Shown here: piece by piece, positions 11,912-25,303 of the stretch
How positions within the stretch are numbered: position 1 is the stretch's first letter
How the letters are laid out: every line of letters starts with the position of its first letter
DNA from: Panorpa germanica
Lineage: Eukaryota > Arthropoda > Insecta > Mecoptera > Panorpidae
DNA: 64,000 bases
Direction of reading: 5' to 3'
Assembly: GCA_963678705.1 (NCBI GenBank)
Contig: OY783221.1
Location: 1,054,001 to 1,118,000, forward strand
Position numbers and translations under genes: made by a program
The notes under the pieces: model-generated
Databases searched by the model: none
Seen by the model: the letters and a program-made list of their open reading frames with translations, nothing else
What the model was told of the DNA's origin: nothing

Positions 11912-13165
11912 GATTGCACAAGAAATAATTTTTGAGTATATTTCAGCTTGAGTTTGCCCGGCGGCTCACTGATGGTTGCCATCGTAGCAGCAACAGGAAT
12001 CGTCAGAAGTAAATAATTTTCCTGTAAACAAATATCATACCTATTAATAAATATTCATTGTTTATTGGTGTGGACGCTGCTTTTCAACCATTTCCTATGC
12101 ATATTTTGCAGCATGAAGTTCATTTAACAAACATTGAGTAAAATTAAATTGTTCGTTTTGATAATTAACCATTTCAAACACAAATAAACTAACTGTTCAT
12201 TACGGACGTCATTCAATGAGAATTTTAAATCAATTGTCAATTCGCACAGTTAACACACACACAGAGAGACCCACACATCGACAGATACACATCTACGTTA
12301 TTGGCGGAAGTCAAAGAGAGCTTCATACGTCACTGTGTCTGTACTTGTGCTTGTGCTGTGGATAGAACAATCACTGAAAGCGCACTGTAGAGCTTTAAGC
12401 GCTGAGTGATGCTCAAAGAGAGGATCAGCCACCCTCTCTACATCTCCCTCCCCTTACCACTATGATATTTAAAGTAATTACAATTTTACAATCGATTCCT
12501 GCTGTATCTGGTATCTCCATTGGTAACTGTACAATTTCAAAGTGGGGTCTACATTATTAACACGCAATGAAAAACGTATAGCAGTACGCTTGATATAAAT
12601 TGAACGTTAGCTTGATTTTTTTTTAAATATTATAGTCCTTGACTTATCAAATATCATCACGAATTAACACCTCAGGCATAATGTAACGAGTTAAGCCAGA
12701 CGAGAATGTTCCAGTGACACTATGTAAATCAAACATGAAATAACTGAATTACTAATTGCCGCTAACTAATTTAATAGTTTAGTAACAGTTTAGTTACATT
12801 CTGAATAGTTCTGATGACGTCATTTAATATTTACCTTAGATTTTCTTCCTCCAAGTTTTGCATGATATAGGGTGATTACCAACATTTGATTCTATACTTA
12901 TTTATAACGAGATATATTTCAGAAGGACATTTAAATATGAACCGGAATGTATTAATACAGATTTATTGGTGTTTCTTCAATAGAAATACATTTTCTCCAT
13001 CGGATAGGAATCTTTTTGATCTCTTTTTGATTTCATTTGAATCAGTAGCCAATTGCGCGCGTACCGTTCGACCACAGCATCGTCTTTAAGTCTTTCCTCT
13101 CTTTATTCAGTGAACTAAAGATATTAGTAGTCACGTGGCGATAAGTCTGAACTGTAAGGAGAATG
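11912..13165. other. Intergenic, no gene seen
   Basis: Contains a short CA-rich stretch at about 12253-12290 and a C-rich island at 12435-12465. The open frame at 12886-13089 shows nothing recognisable. Confidence 0.55.
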
Positions 13166-13485
13166 CAGGGGCGACCTTAGCCATTGCGAGGCATTTGTTC
13201 TTTGTATAATTTATGTAAATTGTAAGTAAGTATTTTTGATGATAATTGACGAGAAATCAAATTTTATATTGGAAGTTTTATAAAAGTTAACAAGCTCAAA
13301 GACGACAAATATTAATGATGATAAACTCAGGTACATGAATGCCTTAAAAGATATACGCAGTGATTCTAGTGAGATTTCTAAAGAGCGAGGCGCGAGATTC
13401 AGATACATATATAGTAATGAATTTTTCTACTTGGGTTGTTGGGCGAGAATGCAAGGCCCCGGGCGGTTGCCCTGCTTTTGGGAAG
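13166..13485. mobile_element. Decayed GC-ended DNA element, possibly hAT-type
   Basis: The left edge CAGGGGCGACCTTAGCC, an internal GAGGCGCGAGATTCAG and a right part GGCCCCGGGCGGTTGCC resemble a widespread animal DNA-element family that begins CAGGGGCGGAC and carries GGGCCCGGGGC blocks. The two GC-rich ends enclose AT-rich DNA. The match is from memory and the right terminus is badly eroded. Confidence 0.3.
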
Positions 13486-14084
13486 GTGTTCAAGAGGTTG
13501 CCAATGTAATTTAGTGAGTTGTATCACTACTGTTACTTCACTTATCTTCTCTTTCATGCTTGATACAATAAATCTAATGCGTTTCATTCGAGCAACACGG
13601 ACGCTTACCTTCAGTGAATTCCCTAAACATTGCAAGGATTACTTTATATGTACATCCTTTTTATGCAGTCTTGCTCTATACTTTATACATTGTGTTTGTG
13701 ATTGCTTAAAGGTTTTTAAACTTTTTAATAAATGAATGTTGTCTATTGTTGTTCATTTATTTAAATATATTTTTCTACGCTTATAGGTTGTAACGCATGC
13801 ACACCTGTCTATACCTATATGAAAAACGTTTTCTATATTTGATGCAATATATTCAACATGTCAAAAACAAATATTAAATTCATACGGATCTTCTTTTTAA
13901 AATCAAATAACACACCATCGTGTGTTACAAAGCATTTATATTTAAATTAAAAACCACATGTTAACAAATAATACTCTTTTTATTAATGTCAACCAGAACT
14001 TTTAACACGTATAACTGAAATATTTTGTTTGTATGCATTGTAGGTATGTTTAATAAACAAAAAGAAAAATAATTAACGGTTTAT
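13486..14084. other. Intergenic, short shared block only
   Basis: The segment 13540-13590 is about 70 percent alike by eye to 27809-27858 (TTGATACAATAAATCTAATGCG type), suggesting a short dispersed repeat. Otherwise AT-rich with nothing recognised. Confidence 0.4.
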
Positions 14085-14692
14085 TTTTTATTTTTATTTA
14101 TTATTAATTGTGTGTGCCTTTCGGCTTTACAATCTACCGTATTCTATTTCTTAATACATTTCATTCCTATCTTAACAATTCAACCTTAAAACTAAACTTT
14201 ATTAATTTTATTTAAAACTAATTATTTACTTAAAACTAAACTTTATTTATTAAAACTAAAAAAAAAATTATTCTAGACTTTTAGTACTTCTAAAAAGTGC
14301 TTTCTGCTTCTTCTTCTCTTGACCCTCTCTATTATTCTCCACCAGCTTATTTATTCTCCTGTTCTTCCTTTCCTTCTTACTATTTCCGCCATCCACCTCT
14401 TTCCTTCACTGCCTCCCTTTAGTAGCTGGCCAATATTCCTTTCGCTCGCTACTTTTTCCTTACACTCAAACTTAATGTGCTCCAGTGTTTCGTCCTCCGC
14501 TCCGCACATTCTACACTTTCTTTCCTCACTCTTTTCCCAGTATCTGTTTCCTTTTTCCTCATTTCCCAATCTAAACCTTGCTTTTCTTCTTATGTGTTTT
14601 ATGTCTTTTTCTATAAGGTACTGAGGCACATTATTTTCCCATAACCTCTTATATCTTTTATTGTAGTTACTTTGTTCTATTTTTCCCCTTAA
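14085..14692 (-). mobile_element. R1-like LINE, 5'-truncated 3' end with zinc-knuckle tail and 3'UTR
   Basis: The minus strand encodes about 110 residues of the C terminus of a non-LTR retrotransposon ORF2. In order: NYNKRYKRLW, VPQYLIEKD, ARFRLGNEEKGNRYWE, then CRMCGAEDETLEHIKFEC, a CCHC knuckle typical of these elements, then the GQLLKGGSEG stretch and a stop at about 14351. The 3'UTR runs to about 14085 and holds GCCGAAAGGCACA near its AT-rich end. The endonuclease and reverse-transcriptase domains are missing, as usual for a 5'-truncated insertion. The frame starts with V, not with a real start codon, and its coding part is open. Confidence 0.85.
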
Positions 14693-15199
14693 TCAACGGT
14701 TTATAATCTCAGGTTGTTGCGTCGGATAAATAATAGCACTAAACACACTAAATTCACTAGTTTTTTTATTACCAAATGATAAAGAAAGTACAACTATGTT
14801 AATACAACTAATTTACAAGTTATATATCTTTTTATACTTACATCTTTTCGTATTGACTTGCTTATTACATTACATGAGATGCTATCGTACTGAATTACAG
14901 ACTATGACTGACTATTTTTCTGCCAACCCAATGTTTATACCTTAACGGTCATCCTAAGGTTCACAGGAAACATACCGTAATTCTTACAAATCCTAAAGTT
15001 CGTAACTAAACATTAAATTGTCAAAGTAAAAATAAACTCTACTTACAATAATATAATTAAATATGAAATCAACCAAACTACTTAAACTGGAATTTCTCTT
15101 TTGAATCCTTCAGTACTTCAGACTCCCCCACTATTTCTCTACATTGTTCTACTATCCTCGATCTTTTTTACTGCGTCGTACCCTTCTGTTCTTTATTTC

Positions 15200-15420
15200 C
15201 TTTCAGTGATCCTTTCACTGATCTTGTTCTTTTCTCTCTTCTTTCTTCTTACTTCCGCCATCTATCTTCTTCCTTGCAACATTTCTTCTACATTCACTAC
15301 ACCTACTCCTAGTTTGCTTCAACAAATCTTCTTCCTCACACATCCTATATGTTATCTCTTTCTCTTCTCCCTAATATCTGCTTCCTTTTTATTCGATACC
15401 TAATCTAAATAAGACGTATT
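15200..15420 (-). mobile_element. R1-like LINE, strongly decayed 3' fragment
   Basis: The minus-strand DNA aligns by eye with the LINE tail at 14085-14692 around the RFRLGNEEKGNRYWE region and downstream to the MAEVRR-like part, but the frame is broken several times. The plus-strand open frame at 15101-15403 is a pyrimidine-rich shadow of it. Confidence 0.6.
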
Positions 15421-17769
15421 TTAAAAGTTGAAGGTTTAAGTTTCCATCATCTCCTTCTTAGGTGAAACAACGCGCCAGATAATTTAATAGTTACATTAAT
15501 TATAACCCGACGTGACGTTTGAAATAATAACTCCTATAACTTTGACGTGGATTTGAAGCAGGTGAAGCAGTAGTGCAGGTCTATAGATAATTCTAATCTA
15601 ATGCACAATTATCGTCATTTGAATATACGGGTAATTTAAATACTTGGTCAGCCGCCGCCGGTCATGAACACGAGCACAGAGCACAGAGCGCTGAGCGCTG
15701 GAGAACCACACTTACAATTACAGTTAATTCATTTATCTTGTTACACAAATACAGGTGCATTCCAATACAACTATAGGTATACCATATATGTATGTATATG
15801 TACCTGTCTGAAAACACACTTATTCAACCTAAATCACATTTCATTCATTTCTGACTGACTGCCACTAATATCTCAAGAACGAAACTAGCATATAATCATC
15901 TCAACAAAATTGTTTATTAAATATTTTATTTTTTAAATGTATTGTGATACATCTGTTTAAGATATAATAAGCAAGATAATGAAAATGCCACCGAAACAAA
16001 ACAGCAAAAAAACAACTTATTGTCTACCAAGCTACTTTATTTATTTCTTTAATTTTTGTTCATTTCATTTTAATTATATATTTTTCATTTTTATATTTTC
16101 TTTTTTCATTCATTTCTTTTCATTTTACATTTCTATATCCATATCTTTTCTTAACATTTTCATGAGACAATTATTATTACATTTTACGAGAGAAAAATGC
16201 ACTTAACCCCCCTCTTTTTTCTCATTTTCAATTTGTACAGAGTTGTAATTGACTACCATAAAGAATAATTTTATTTTCACATATAAGCAGTTTAATGTAC
16301 AAATATTCTGCCCGTTATTTGACAATTTCATTTATATACGTATACATAAATATATACGACTACTTCTAACGCTGACTTTTTCAGGTGTTGTTTCACATCA
16401 ATAAACTTTATCATAAAATAAAGCGTCTGCTCTAATATTTATTAATACACAATTGTATTGTGGTTCCACTATCACAGATCCGCTGCCTGTAAACACAAAA
16501 AATACCATTGTCGTTCTGCACGAAAATGCATGTCTCCAAGAATGTTCCGGATATATAAAACTTCGAGTAAAGCAAGTGCGGCACTTTGATATACATACGT
16601 TAAGCATTGTCTTAGCTCCTGACTCATCTATTAAACTTATACGATGTCTATTTCAGATACTCCCAATATTTTCAACTCCTTTTATATTTTAATTTACGTT
16701 TTATATTAGCCTAATAACAGAAGAATTAAATTGTTCTTTTTCTTCTCTTCTGGGCGGTAAGCTATTATCAATGAAGGCCAAGCACAGGGTTCTGTTGTTA
16801 CTTCTTACAAGAATTAACATGTCTTTAATTTTAATTTTTTTACATGTATTTAATAGTAGATATAGAGAATAGTAGAATAGTAGATGTTTAATCTCATGAT
16901 AAAGTGTATTAATTCGAATACACCCTACTAAAAATGTCCAGTGCGAGAGGAAGGTTGGACCATCAACAAGCCTTTAACAAAACAGAGTTTTCTATATTTT
17001 TTCTATCTAGGATTAGAAAGTTGTGTAGTACCGGTATCATACTGGAATAATTGTTCCATTCATTAGTCGATCCCTGCAGTATTCACCTTTGGCAACCCTT
17101 GCAAACCACCCCTGAACAACTGGTAAGAATACTTGAACGTTTTTAATTACATAAGTTTATTATCGTCGGCGAATGCAATGAATCTTCTTCTTGTTTAACT
17201 ATTATGTATTCTGGTACATAGAGAAGCAGGCTCAACTCCAGAAGTCTTGGTTATGGTGGTGCTTTGGTGTACCTGTACCGTGTTGCATTACTTCTAACCC
17301 CAACCCCTTCCTGCATTTACCTCCACCCTATCTCATCACCTCTTGGAAGCCATCAGGTAAAACTTCCTAGAATTTTACGTGAATTAATTTCTATAACGAA
17401 GAATATCTTTGGTAGACGCAAGACTTGATAATAATGAACTTTATTTTACTATAAGTTTTGTAAAAACAGTTGGAACAATAGATTGATTTTAATTTAGATT
17501 GCTATTTTAATTAGTGTTTTTAAATTATTACTATTATTATAGTTTGCTTTAGAAGAATGTGATTTTTAATTAAAATTTTGTTTGTTGTTTTTTTTTTATT
17601 ATGATTAACTTGATAAGACAATGGTGAAGTTGATTTCGACACTTGGACTGTGTTATATGTATAGTAATAAATATCCAAGATATTATTTATTTAATTCGTT
17701 CGCTGAAATTAAAAATTGATAGTAAAGGTAATAGAGATAATTATTAAGATAATAAGAATTATTATTATT
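15421..17769. other. Intergenic, no gene seen
   Basis: Long T-rich stretches at 16040-16150, a GC-rich patch at 15650-15705 with small CAGAG and GCTGAG direct repeats, and a C-rich island at 17297-17335. No coding signal was recognised. Confidence 0.5.
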
Positions 17770-18405
17770 AAGGAGGGGTAAGGTCAAAACGATAAAAGAG
17801 GAAGCATATTTTCGATAATGTTTTTTGACGATTATTTCTATAATTACTACATAATAAAATGACATTTGAAGAATACTTTGTGAAATTTTTATAAATCAAT
17901 ATCAAGAAATGAGGCGTTGATAATAATTCTCCGCAAACGTCACAAAAAAAAGTAACATTGCGGTGCCAGTCATAACTCATCACTGGATTTTCTGAAATCG
18001 ACAAACCAAAATGATTTCATTAGTTGATAAGTTTCTGCAGGTAACGCTGTTAAGCTTTTCTTTTTTTATTGATTTTTAAAAAATTTACAGCACTTAAAAG
18101 TCAAAATGCCGATTTTTCTCAAATACTCCACAGCGCTACCTCGGCATTTATGTAAAGAAAGAGTGTACAAAATTTCAAAAGAATCGATCCAGTAGATTTT
18201 GACCTAAAGATGCGACTCTGAAAAAGCTAAGTGTGAGAAATCGCATTTAAAAGTTTCAAAGTAACACGAAAGCAGACCAGAGAGGTGAAGACTTAAAACG
18301 CTATATCTCCGACAATTTTACTCCGATCGACTTCAAATTTTTACGCAATAAACTTAATATGTTGTACAACAATATAAATAAATTTTAAAAAAATTAAGAA
18401 AAAAA
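17770..18405 (-). mobile_element. Family A MITE, copy 2
   Basis: The end TTAAGGAGGGGTAAGGTCAAAACGA is the best-kept terminus of the family. The other end stops in an A-rich tract without its inverted repeat. The minus strand keeps a frame with SYDWHRNVTFFCDVCG and YRFDLTPP, parallel to the copy at 56862. The other termini of the family suggest an inverted repeat of about 13-15 bp. Confidence 0.8.
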
Positions 18406-19800
18406 GAGTGTGTCATACACCAGTGCTTGGAATAGGAATACTTATTTGTTTACTAATAATATACAAAATATCAGTACAATATGTTTAGAAAGAATAAAAA
18501 TTTTTGATAGCATTACTGTCCATGTCATTTACTGGCTTTTACAATTGTTGATAATTTACAACGCTGCCTGACGACATTTTTACAATCTAAAAGCTGCAAA
18601 TGATTATAAAAAGTTTGTTCGTTAAACATTAAAACTCCACATAAAACTATTAAACCTTTTATTACACGAAAATGTTAATAAAATTTATATATCTCTAGTA
18701 AGTTACCTTCGAAATGTACGAATATTAAAATAGTATAAACGTTTAAGACGCCTCCCCTCCCCTCGCCACCGTTTGAGTTATCTCACGTTGAGTCTAAAGC
18801 AGTCGGTCATCAACATTCAGCATCTGCCAAGGCATGTAACATAAAATGTATTTTATAAGACATTGCAAGAAATTATAGGACTGTAAAATGTAGAAGGTAT
18901 ATATTGTACTATATTCCTAGGATGTCTGGCTTGTTGAAACTTGCAGCTCAGGTGTGGAGGCTACGGGTTTATAACATGGACCATGTGTAAAGAAAAGGGA
19001 TGTTCACAAGGAGTGAATAATCTAAAAAAATATTAATTTCATTGCTAGTATTTTTACGTTTTCTTCCATGTTGAATTATTTACTGTAATTAGCTTGTAGT
19101 AAACTAACAAACGTGAAACATGCTCTGCAAGACAATTCTTTTTTAATAAAGTGTAGCCGATAGCTTTGCTATTCCTTTAAGCTGGTGAACCCGCGAATAA
19201 ATTCGCCTCTGTCTCTAATCCTACAATAATGAAAGTAAAACTTAAAATTAGTTTTAAACATAATAAAGTAATTAGCAAGTAAACAACTTTTTACTTGTTT
19301 GTGTTATAATTAATAATATAAATCTGTTTTCAAAATTAAATTGCTAAGTTAAATTAAATTGCAAAAAAATGTACAAGAAAGACAGACTCTGCTGGTTTGC
19401 AGAGATGCCACGAATCGCACCACTTCGCATCGCGGTTTCTGAAATCTTTTGGACCGTACATTGTAATTTATACTTATAATTACATTTCCTGTCTTTATTA
19501 CTCTCTTCTTAGTAATTATAAATTGAGAGAAATAAAAATAGTTTGTACAGTTTTGTTTTTATTTATAATAACTGTCAACAAAATGCCCTTCAACTCAACT
19601 TTGCACCGTTTTTTCGGGGCGGCTCTGCTATTAAACCTGTACCAAACTATACGGTGAAGGTTTGATTCAAGTATTGGAAGATTGATATAGCAAGTTTCCT
19701 GCTACACGGTGGGACGAATGTTTGACTCGAATAATTTATTTATTTTATTAATTTGTTGATATTATTGACACTGACACTGTTTAACAAAAACTTTCAACTA
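18406..19800. other. Intergenic, no gene seen
   Basis: One C-rich island at 18752-18765. The open frame at 19397-19657 is AT-rich and featureless. Confidence 0.55.
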
Positions 19801-19804
19801 TAAA

Positions 19805-19925
19805 ATCTTCCTTTGTTGGACGATTAGTGCAGCAGTGATTAACATGCGGATCGAGTGTGTGGTCGGGGTAGAAAAATTCCTTTTGACGCGGGTCAAAATA
19901 CCAACAACAGCCCGAACTTCTTCCA
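19805..19925 (+). repeat. SINE-like tRNA-derived fragment
   Basis: TAGTGCAGCAGTGATTAACATG resembles the TAGTG-GTTAACAC A-box region of tRNA-derived SINEs, and GTGTGGTCGGGGTAGAAAAA sits where a GGGTTCGA B-box would be, though eroded. It is directly followed by a strong inverted repeat (19931-19982). Confidence 0.4.
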
Positions 19926-19930
19926 ACATG

Positions 19931-19982
19931 AACGTTGGACACACTTAATTCCAGCATCGACCACAATATTGTGTCCAACGTT
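19931..19982. repeat. Perfect 13-bp inverted repeat (stem-loop)
   Basis: AACGTTGGACACA at 19931-19943 and TGTGTCCAACGTT at 19970-19982 are exact complements with a 26-base loop. It may be the fold of the SINE-like unit beside it, or a short hairpin in its own right. Confidence 0.9.
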
Positions 19983-22960
19983 AGAAGGTGTTCATAGCAT
20001 CGTTTGAAGCCGGCTTTACCAACGAGTGTCCCAAGATTAAGCTGTGAAGTACCAACATTTACAACTCAATAACTTGTTCACAGCGCTACGGCGTAGCTGG
20101 TAATGTCGTTGCTATGTTCATGTCGATGGAGAAACGTGGAGGGTTAGCGGCAACGCGTAACGTTCGGGATATTGGCAGATTGGAATTCAATACGGTTCTG
20201 TTTATTGACGATAGAATGTCTTTGTTATCAAACGGATTATGTCAGAGATTCTAATACTGTTCGGATTTAGAATAACATTATTAGGATGTCAGAGCGATAC
20301 CTGTAAATGTTGTGCTTTATTGTGGAAATTGCTGGTTGAATAATATAGAAGAGCATTCCTGAAGGGATCGTATCCTGTCCCCTACACATGGGCTTTCTAG
20401 GACACCTCTGAGGTCTTTTTGAAGCAAGTTGTTTTGTTAAAATACAGATGCTGCTATCAGTAAGATAATTATACAAATAAACATACCACTAGTTCCCTTC
20501 CCTTCTCTTCTATGTTTGAAATATAACACCGATGAGGTAATACTCACCTGTGTACGCTTACCTAAAGAGAGGTTCCATTTCCTTCAAGTTTTATGATTTC
20601 TTTTTTCTTACTACTATTTCTTTAAACGAGGCACCGCGGAACATGCAGCCCACACTGTTTTTCAGAGATGTGCGTTTTTCAAATACATATACTCAAAATG
20701 CAAATACCTATTGTCTATTGTATTTAAATATCTTTTAAGAGTATAGAATTTTATATTTTATTTGAAAACTTTTACAAACCTATTTCCTATTTAGAAAATA
20801 CAAAATACTTTTTTCATGTTTGTTACTTCATAGTGTTAATCAGTTAACATTATTTTTTGAATATAAACTTAAAACTCCACTAATAGTAGCACCATCTATG
20901 ATCTTAAAGTATCTGCACAATTATCTTAATACCATGAAGCATTTGTGCACATCTCTGCTGCTTATAATATAAATTTAAACCACCGGTAGGTATTGTACTG
21001 GTATTATTTAGGGAGTGTCAAAGGACTAACAATAAATACAGTATACGACGAGACATGTAGCTTGTCCTGCGTCCACAAAGTCTTTTGAGTCCATCATTGG
21101 CAATATTACCGGTGCCGAGCACTTTGTCTGACTAGTTTGTGAAGCATGTCTGTTTTCGGTGAGTCTGGCTAGTATTTAGAAGAGACATTTAATTATTTAG
21201 TGCAATATCGTGTTAGCTTTGCTTTGTTCTGCTCAATGCATTTTATGTTCTAATTAAATTCATATTTATGATAGTTTTCGAAAGTTAGTTTAGCCATGCG
21301 TTCATAAAACGTAAGTATTCATGGATTTAATTACTCATTTATTTGAGAATAATATTAAAATAATATAGTATACAGAGGCTAAGAGAGATGTCGTTGGGCT
21401 TGAGAAAAGGAAATCAGATTCCTCTCTATCCACTGATTTTATATCTCAGGTTCCATTGTATCAAATCAATGCGCGGTGAGTGAAAAGGAAAGTCGAAGGC
21501 GAACTACTGACTGACTCGTATATGTCAGTAACTTCAGGCGAACTCGCACCTTGTGAACTTGGTTTAAAGGACGCCGCATTCTATCTTAAGCAACTCTCTA
21601 GATTAAGACAAAAGACAGTCGTGTAAAAGGCAGTATATATATACAAGTATATTACCCCGTACTTGTGTATTGTACAATATACATATAATTCCACCCCTCT
21701 TTTAAAAGTTAAGATTAACGTTCTTTTTATGATCACAATTTACAAAACCCCCTCAATGGTGTATTCTAAAATGTAACGTTTCACTGAATCTTTTGTCCTT
21801 TTCTAATTTAATGTAAAGCAAATGTATTGTTGTCTTTTTCTATTACTAATTCCATTATACCATGTTAATGTTTGTTCTTGAAGTATTGTAAATTATATTC
21901 ATTATAATTTATGTTTTTAACCACATTTTATGTATTTATTGTTCAATTTATTCTAACTCGTAAGTCTTCAAATTTTATATCAAACGTCAAAACAAGATGG
22001 TTTTAATTATTGTAAAGGTTTGTGTAATTAAATATTAAATGCTTAAAATGATTTCTTTATTGTTGTGTATTAAATTATGTGTTAAACTATTTCTTTAATT
22101 CATTTTAAAGGCTTTTTGTATTAGCAAAGATCATTTATCGTACATTACATAAATTATAGTAAATATGTGCTCTATTTTTTAACAATTTCTTATAAAAATA
22201 TTACATGCTTATTTCTTAGACTCAGGGAGCACTATGAAAGAAAATCGTTCGGAAACTTCAAATACTGGCGCACTTATTTTTAAATTTTTATAAGTCAGGT
22301 GAAAATATATTATTGAAAATTTCAAGGTGTGCTAACCCTTTAAAGAATTCATGAAGGCATTATAAACTAATTGTGACATTTATTGCATTAATTATGCATA
22401 AGTAATTAAGCACGAACAAAAGGAATGCTAATCCAATTCGAAAGTTTTCCTGCTTTCATTAATTACAATAAAACATTAATTTAGTAATTAAGTATAGCCT
22501 AATGAACACAATCAATACGTAGTATTTGAACTTAATTTGCGGCACAGTTGAAGGTACTGTTCCATTAAAATCAAACCAACTATTGAAGATCATTTTTAAA
22601 CGTGTCTGCCTCATAAAATCCTACTGTGTAGATAAGATTCTTTTCTTTGAACTTGTGGAGGACTGGAATGGGAAGGGATTATGAATTAAGGTACCTAAAT
22701 AAATGAGCGGTGCTTTCCAGTGAGCATGTCGAGTCGACTAGTGAAATGAGAAAAGTAAAAAAAGGGTTTTTCCTTTGCAGTTGCGAGTTGAATAAATTAT
22801 GCAGCGTAATGAGATTTTGTGGGATGAATTTCTGGTTGTAATATCATTAAGAATAAGTTACGAACGTTTGTGATTAATGTCTACGGTACGTCTCTTCAAT
22901 TTTTAACCATTTTTAAATATGTTTTTTAATTTTGTCTTAGAGCTGAGAGCGTCCTACTAT
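19983..22960. other. Intergenic, no gene seen
   Basis: AT-rich with a moderately GC-rich stretch at 20080-20170. Nothing recognisable on either strand. Confidence 0.55.
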
Positions 22961-23219
22961 CCCAGTTAACAATTTGGTGAAGTGTGGTGTTTATATCACT
23001 ATTGCACTTCTATTATAGTTCGCACCAACGTGGCATCTTTATTTGTATTACTACAGGTGAAGTGGTTTCGTTATTTGTAGCCGATAAAGTAGATATTTCA
23101 TATGAACGATTGTGAGAAACTGAACTCTTCATAACAAAATCATACGCATCTTCAATATGATGGCAAAGTGACTCCAAAATATTTACTGGGATGTGTTTAT
23201 AGTGCTTGGCCGCTTCCAT
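22961..23219 (-). other. Unclassified coding-like repeat, copy 1
   Basis: The minus strand is open for 68 residues and includes HHIEDAYDFVMK, SVSHNRSYEIS and LSATNNETTSPV. A second locus at 28903-29150 encodes a clearly related peptide. The shared frame and block suggest either a relic of a transposable element's protein or a duplicated exon. I do not recognise the family. Confidence 0.45.
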
Positions 23220-25303
23220 AAATCTCGTTAAAAGTAACTAAGTTCCTGCAGCAACAGCATTTATCACAGGGTGCTCTTTACTAATGAAACTACACCCTGT
23301 AACAAAATGATTTTCTCACCCTTTATATATTTTACAAAAGCGCGAATTGCAAAATAAAAAGAAAAATATATATCAGTACAAATTCAGATTCGAAAACCAC
23401 ATTATGTAATGCCAAAAATCCATTATGTGTAGTATATTTTCGTTTCCGGAAGATCGCCCATATATCATCATTTTGACAGGACTGCAAAAATCCCTTTCGA
23501 ATGAAAAACCATCAGTAGACTTTTACTGTAAACTAAAATATATCCATGGGTTATAGAATGTACAAAGTTATATTAAATACAGTGAGGATATAAAGTAAGC
23601 TTTCAAAACTTAAAGATTGTATTAATCAAATTAATTTTAAGATATAAAAATTACTGTTACTAACAAACAATATGCTTGAAACATAACATATGCATTGCAA
23701 CACTTGTAATAAGTACGACAAAGGTATCCAAATTTTACAACCTTTACAACCGTACTGTATATTAGATGATTTAAAGAATGAGTTTGAAAAATATTTACTC
23801 TTTTACGCTGTAAATATTTCAAAGGCATCACTTTGTCATGTTCAGTCCTACAGAACTTTATAAATATAAGTGTATTTGTTTGTAGACGCTAACCGTATCT
23901 CCCCTTATCTATCCCTTTCCTCCATCACGACAGGTGGTGTGATGGCGCCACAAGTATTGTTTTAATCTATTTATAAGGCATATATCATGGGAAATTAAAT
24001 GTATTATGGGATAAAATTCTTCGCAGGAACAAAGAAATGGAATCGGAAAGTGGGCGAATTAGAAAAGTTTCTTTAAGGATTAAAGTATTATAATATGTCT
24101 ATGAATTCATAAAATAAGACCTTTTTAGATTAGGTATTACTCCGTTTTGCTTAGGTTACTTAAGAAGACAAAACTATGGGAGTGTCAAACTATGAGAAAA
24201 CTTCTGACGTAATTGCAGGGATCAAAGTGCTATCACATTTCATCATGTCATCTGTAAACTATTTTTATTTCAGTCAGTCCAGGCATAAATTGTCACAATG
24301 AAATTTTCCTTCTAAAGAACTGCTGTAAAATTGAGTGGAAAAACTGTCCATGAATTTTTATTCAGCTTTCATTGACAATATCAGATATAAAATATCTATT
24401 TCATAAACCACATAAGATTCTTTTAGTCTTTCGACATTTCGCCCAAGAGTGTCATTGATCAAATTTTTCCTTTTACTTTTTCTTTAGTTTTCTTGTCACA
24501 AATCGTGCAATATACATAATATAAATATATCTATTCCATTTTACTTACAATATAAACATATATCCTGCAGCTATAACCCATGGAAACTCTTGTATATTTC
24601 CATGTAACATGTCCTATTCTTTTTAGGTTTTTAGTTTTTTTGTTTTCCTGTTTTCTATCCTTTTGCGTTTTGTCTTTCATTTCGTTTCATTTCATGTATG
24701 GAAATTGTTTTCACTCACTGACTCACTGCAATGTTATTTTTGTAGCCGCCGGGTTAGATTTGTCATTCTGGTTTTATTAGATTCTCTTCAGAGGTGATTT
24801 TCTTTTGTAATCCATTTTGTTTATTGTCAGATCTTGTATACCGTGTACTGATTTGCTGGATTCGGAAGGATTTTGAAAGTCATTCGAATATATTTAGGAA
24901 TTTATTGCGATTCCACAGTATAAGAAAATTACAACGAGCGAATAAGAGGAAATGATGAGTTTATTATTTCTCTAATAATATTGTAATACAAGCAACTCCT
25001 GCTTTAAAACCTTATCCCTATTATTCATTACTACAAGCTTTTAATTAAAAATTGTTTCAGTTATTTTGGATTACATTTACTTTGACTGCAAAGTGGAACG
25101 GTTCATCCAAGCATAACTTCATTTTGTAGAAAGGGTTAACAAACAGAGTTGTCTATAAATTCATCTTACTGGTTTTTAATCATGGTACATTTAGAACGCG
25201 TTTTAAATGATGTAAGACTTTAAGGGCACAATACACTCAATAAGAGAGCATCTTGAACTTGATCGAATATTCGAGTTGTATCCAACAAGTTAATTTGCAT
25301 TGT
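23220..25303. other. Intergenic, no gene seen
   Basis: Contains an ACAGGGTG...CACCCTGT inverted pair at 23266-23300, a C-rich island at 23895-23935 and a T-rich stretch at 24600-24700. No gene seen. Confidence 0.5.

Noticed and set aside
14319-14624. 101-codon plus-strand open frame
   Set aside because: It is antisense to the LINE tail, whose minus-strand frame has the recognisable CCHC knuckle.
15101-15403. 100-codon plus-strand open frame with hydrophobic look
   Set aside because: Pyrimidine-rich antisense of a decayed LINE piece; hydrophobicity is due to T/C-rich codons.
23266-23300. ACAGGGTG...CACCCTGT as a tiny transposon
   Set aside because: Inverted pair only 35 bp apart; too short to call an element.
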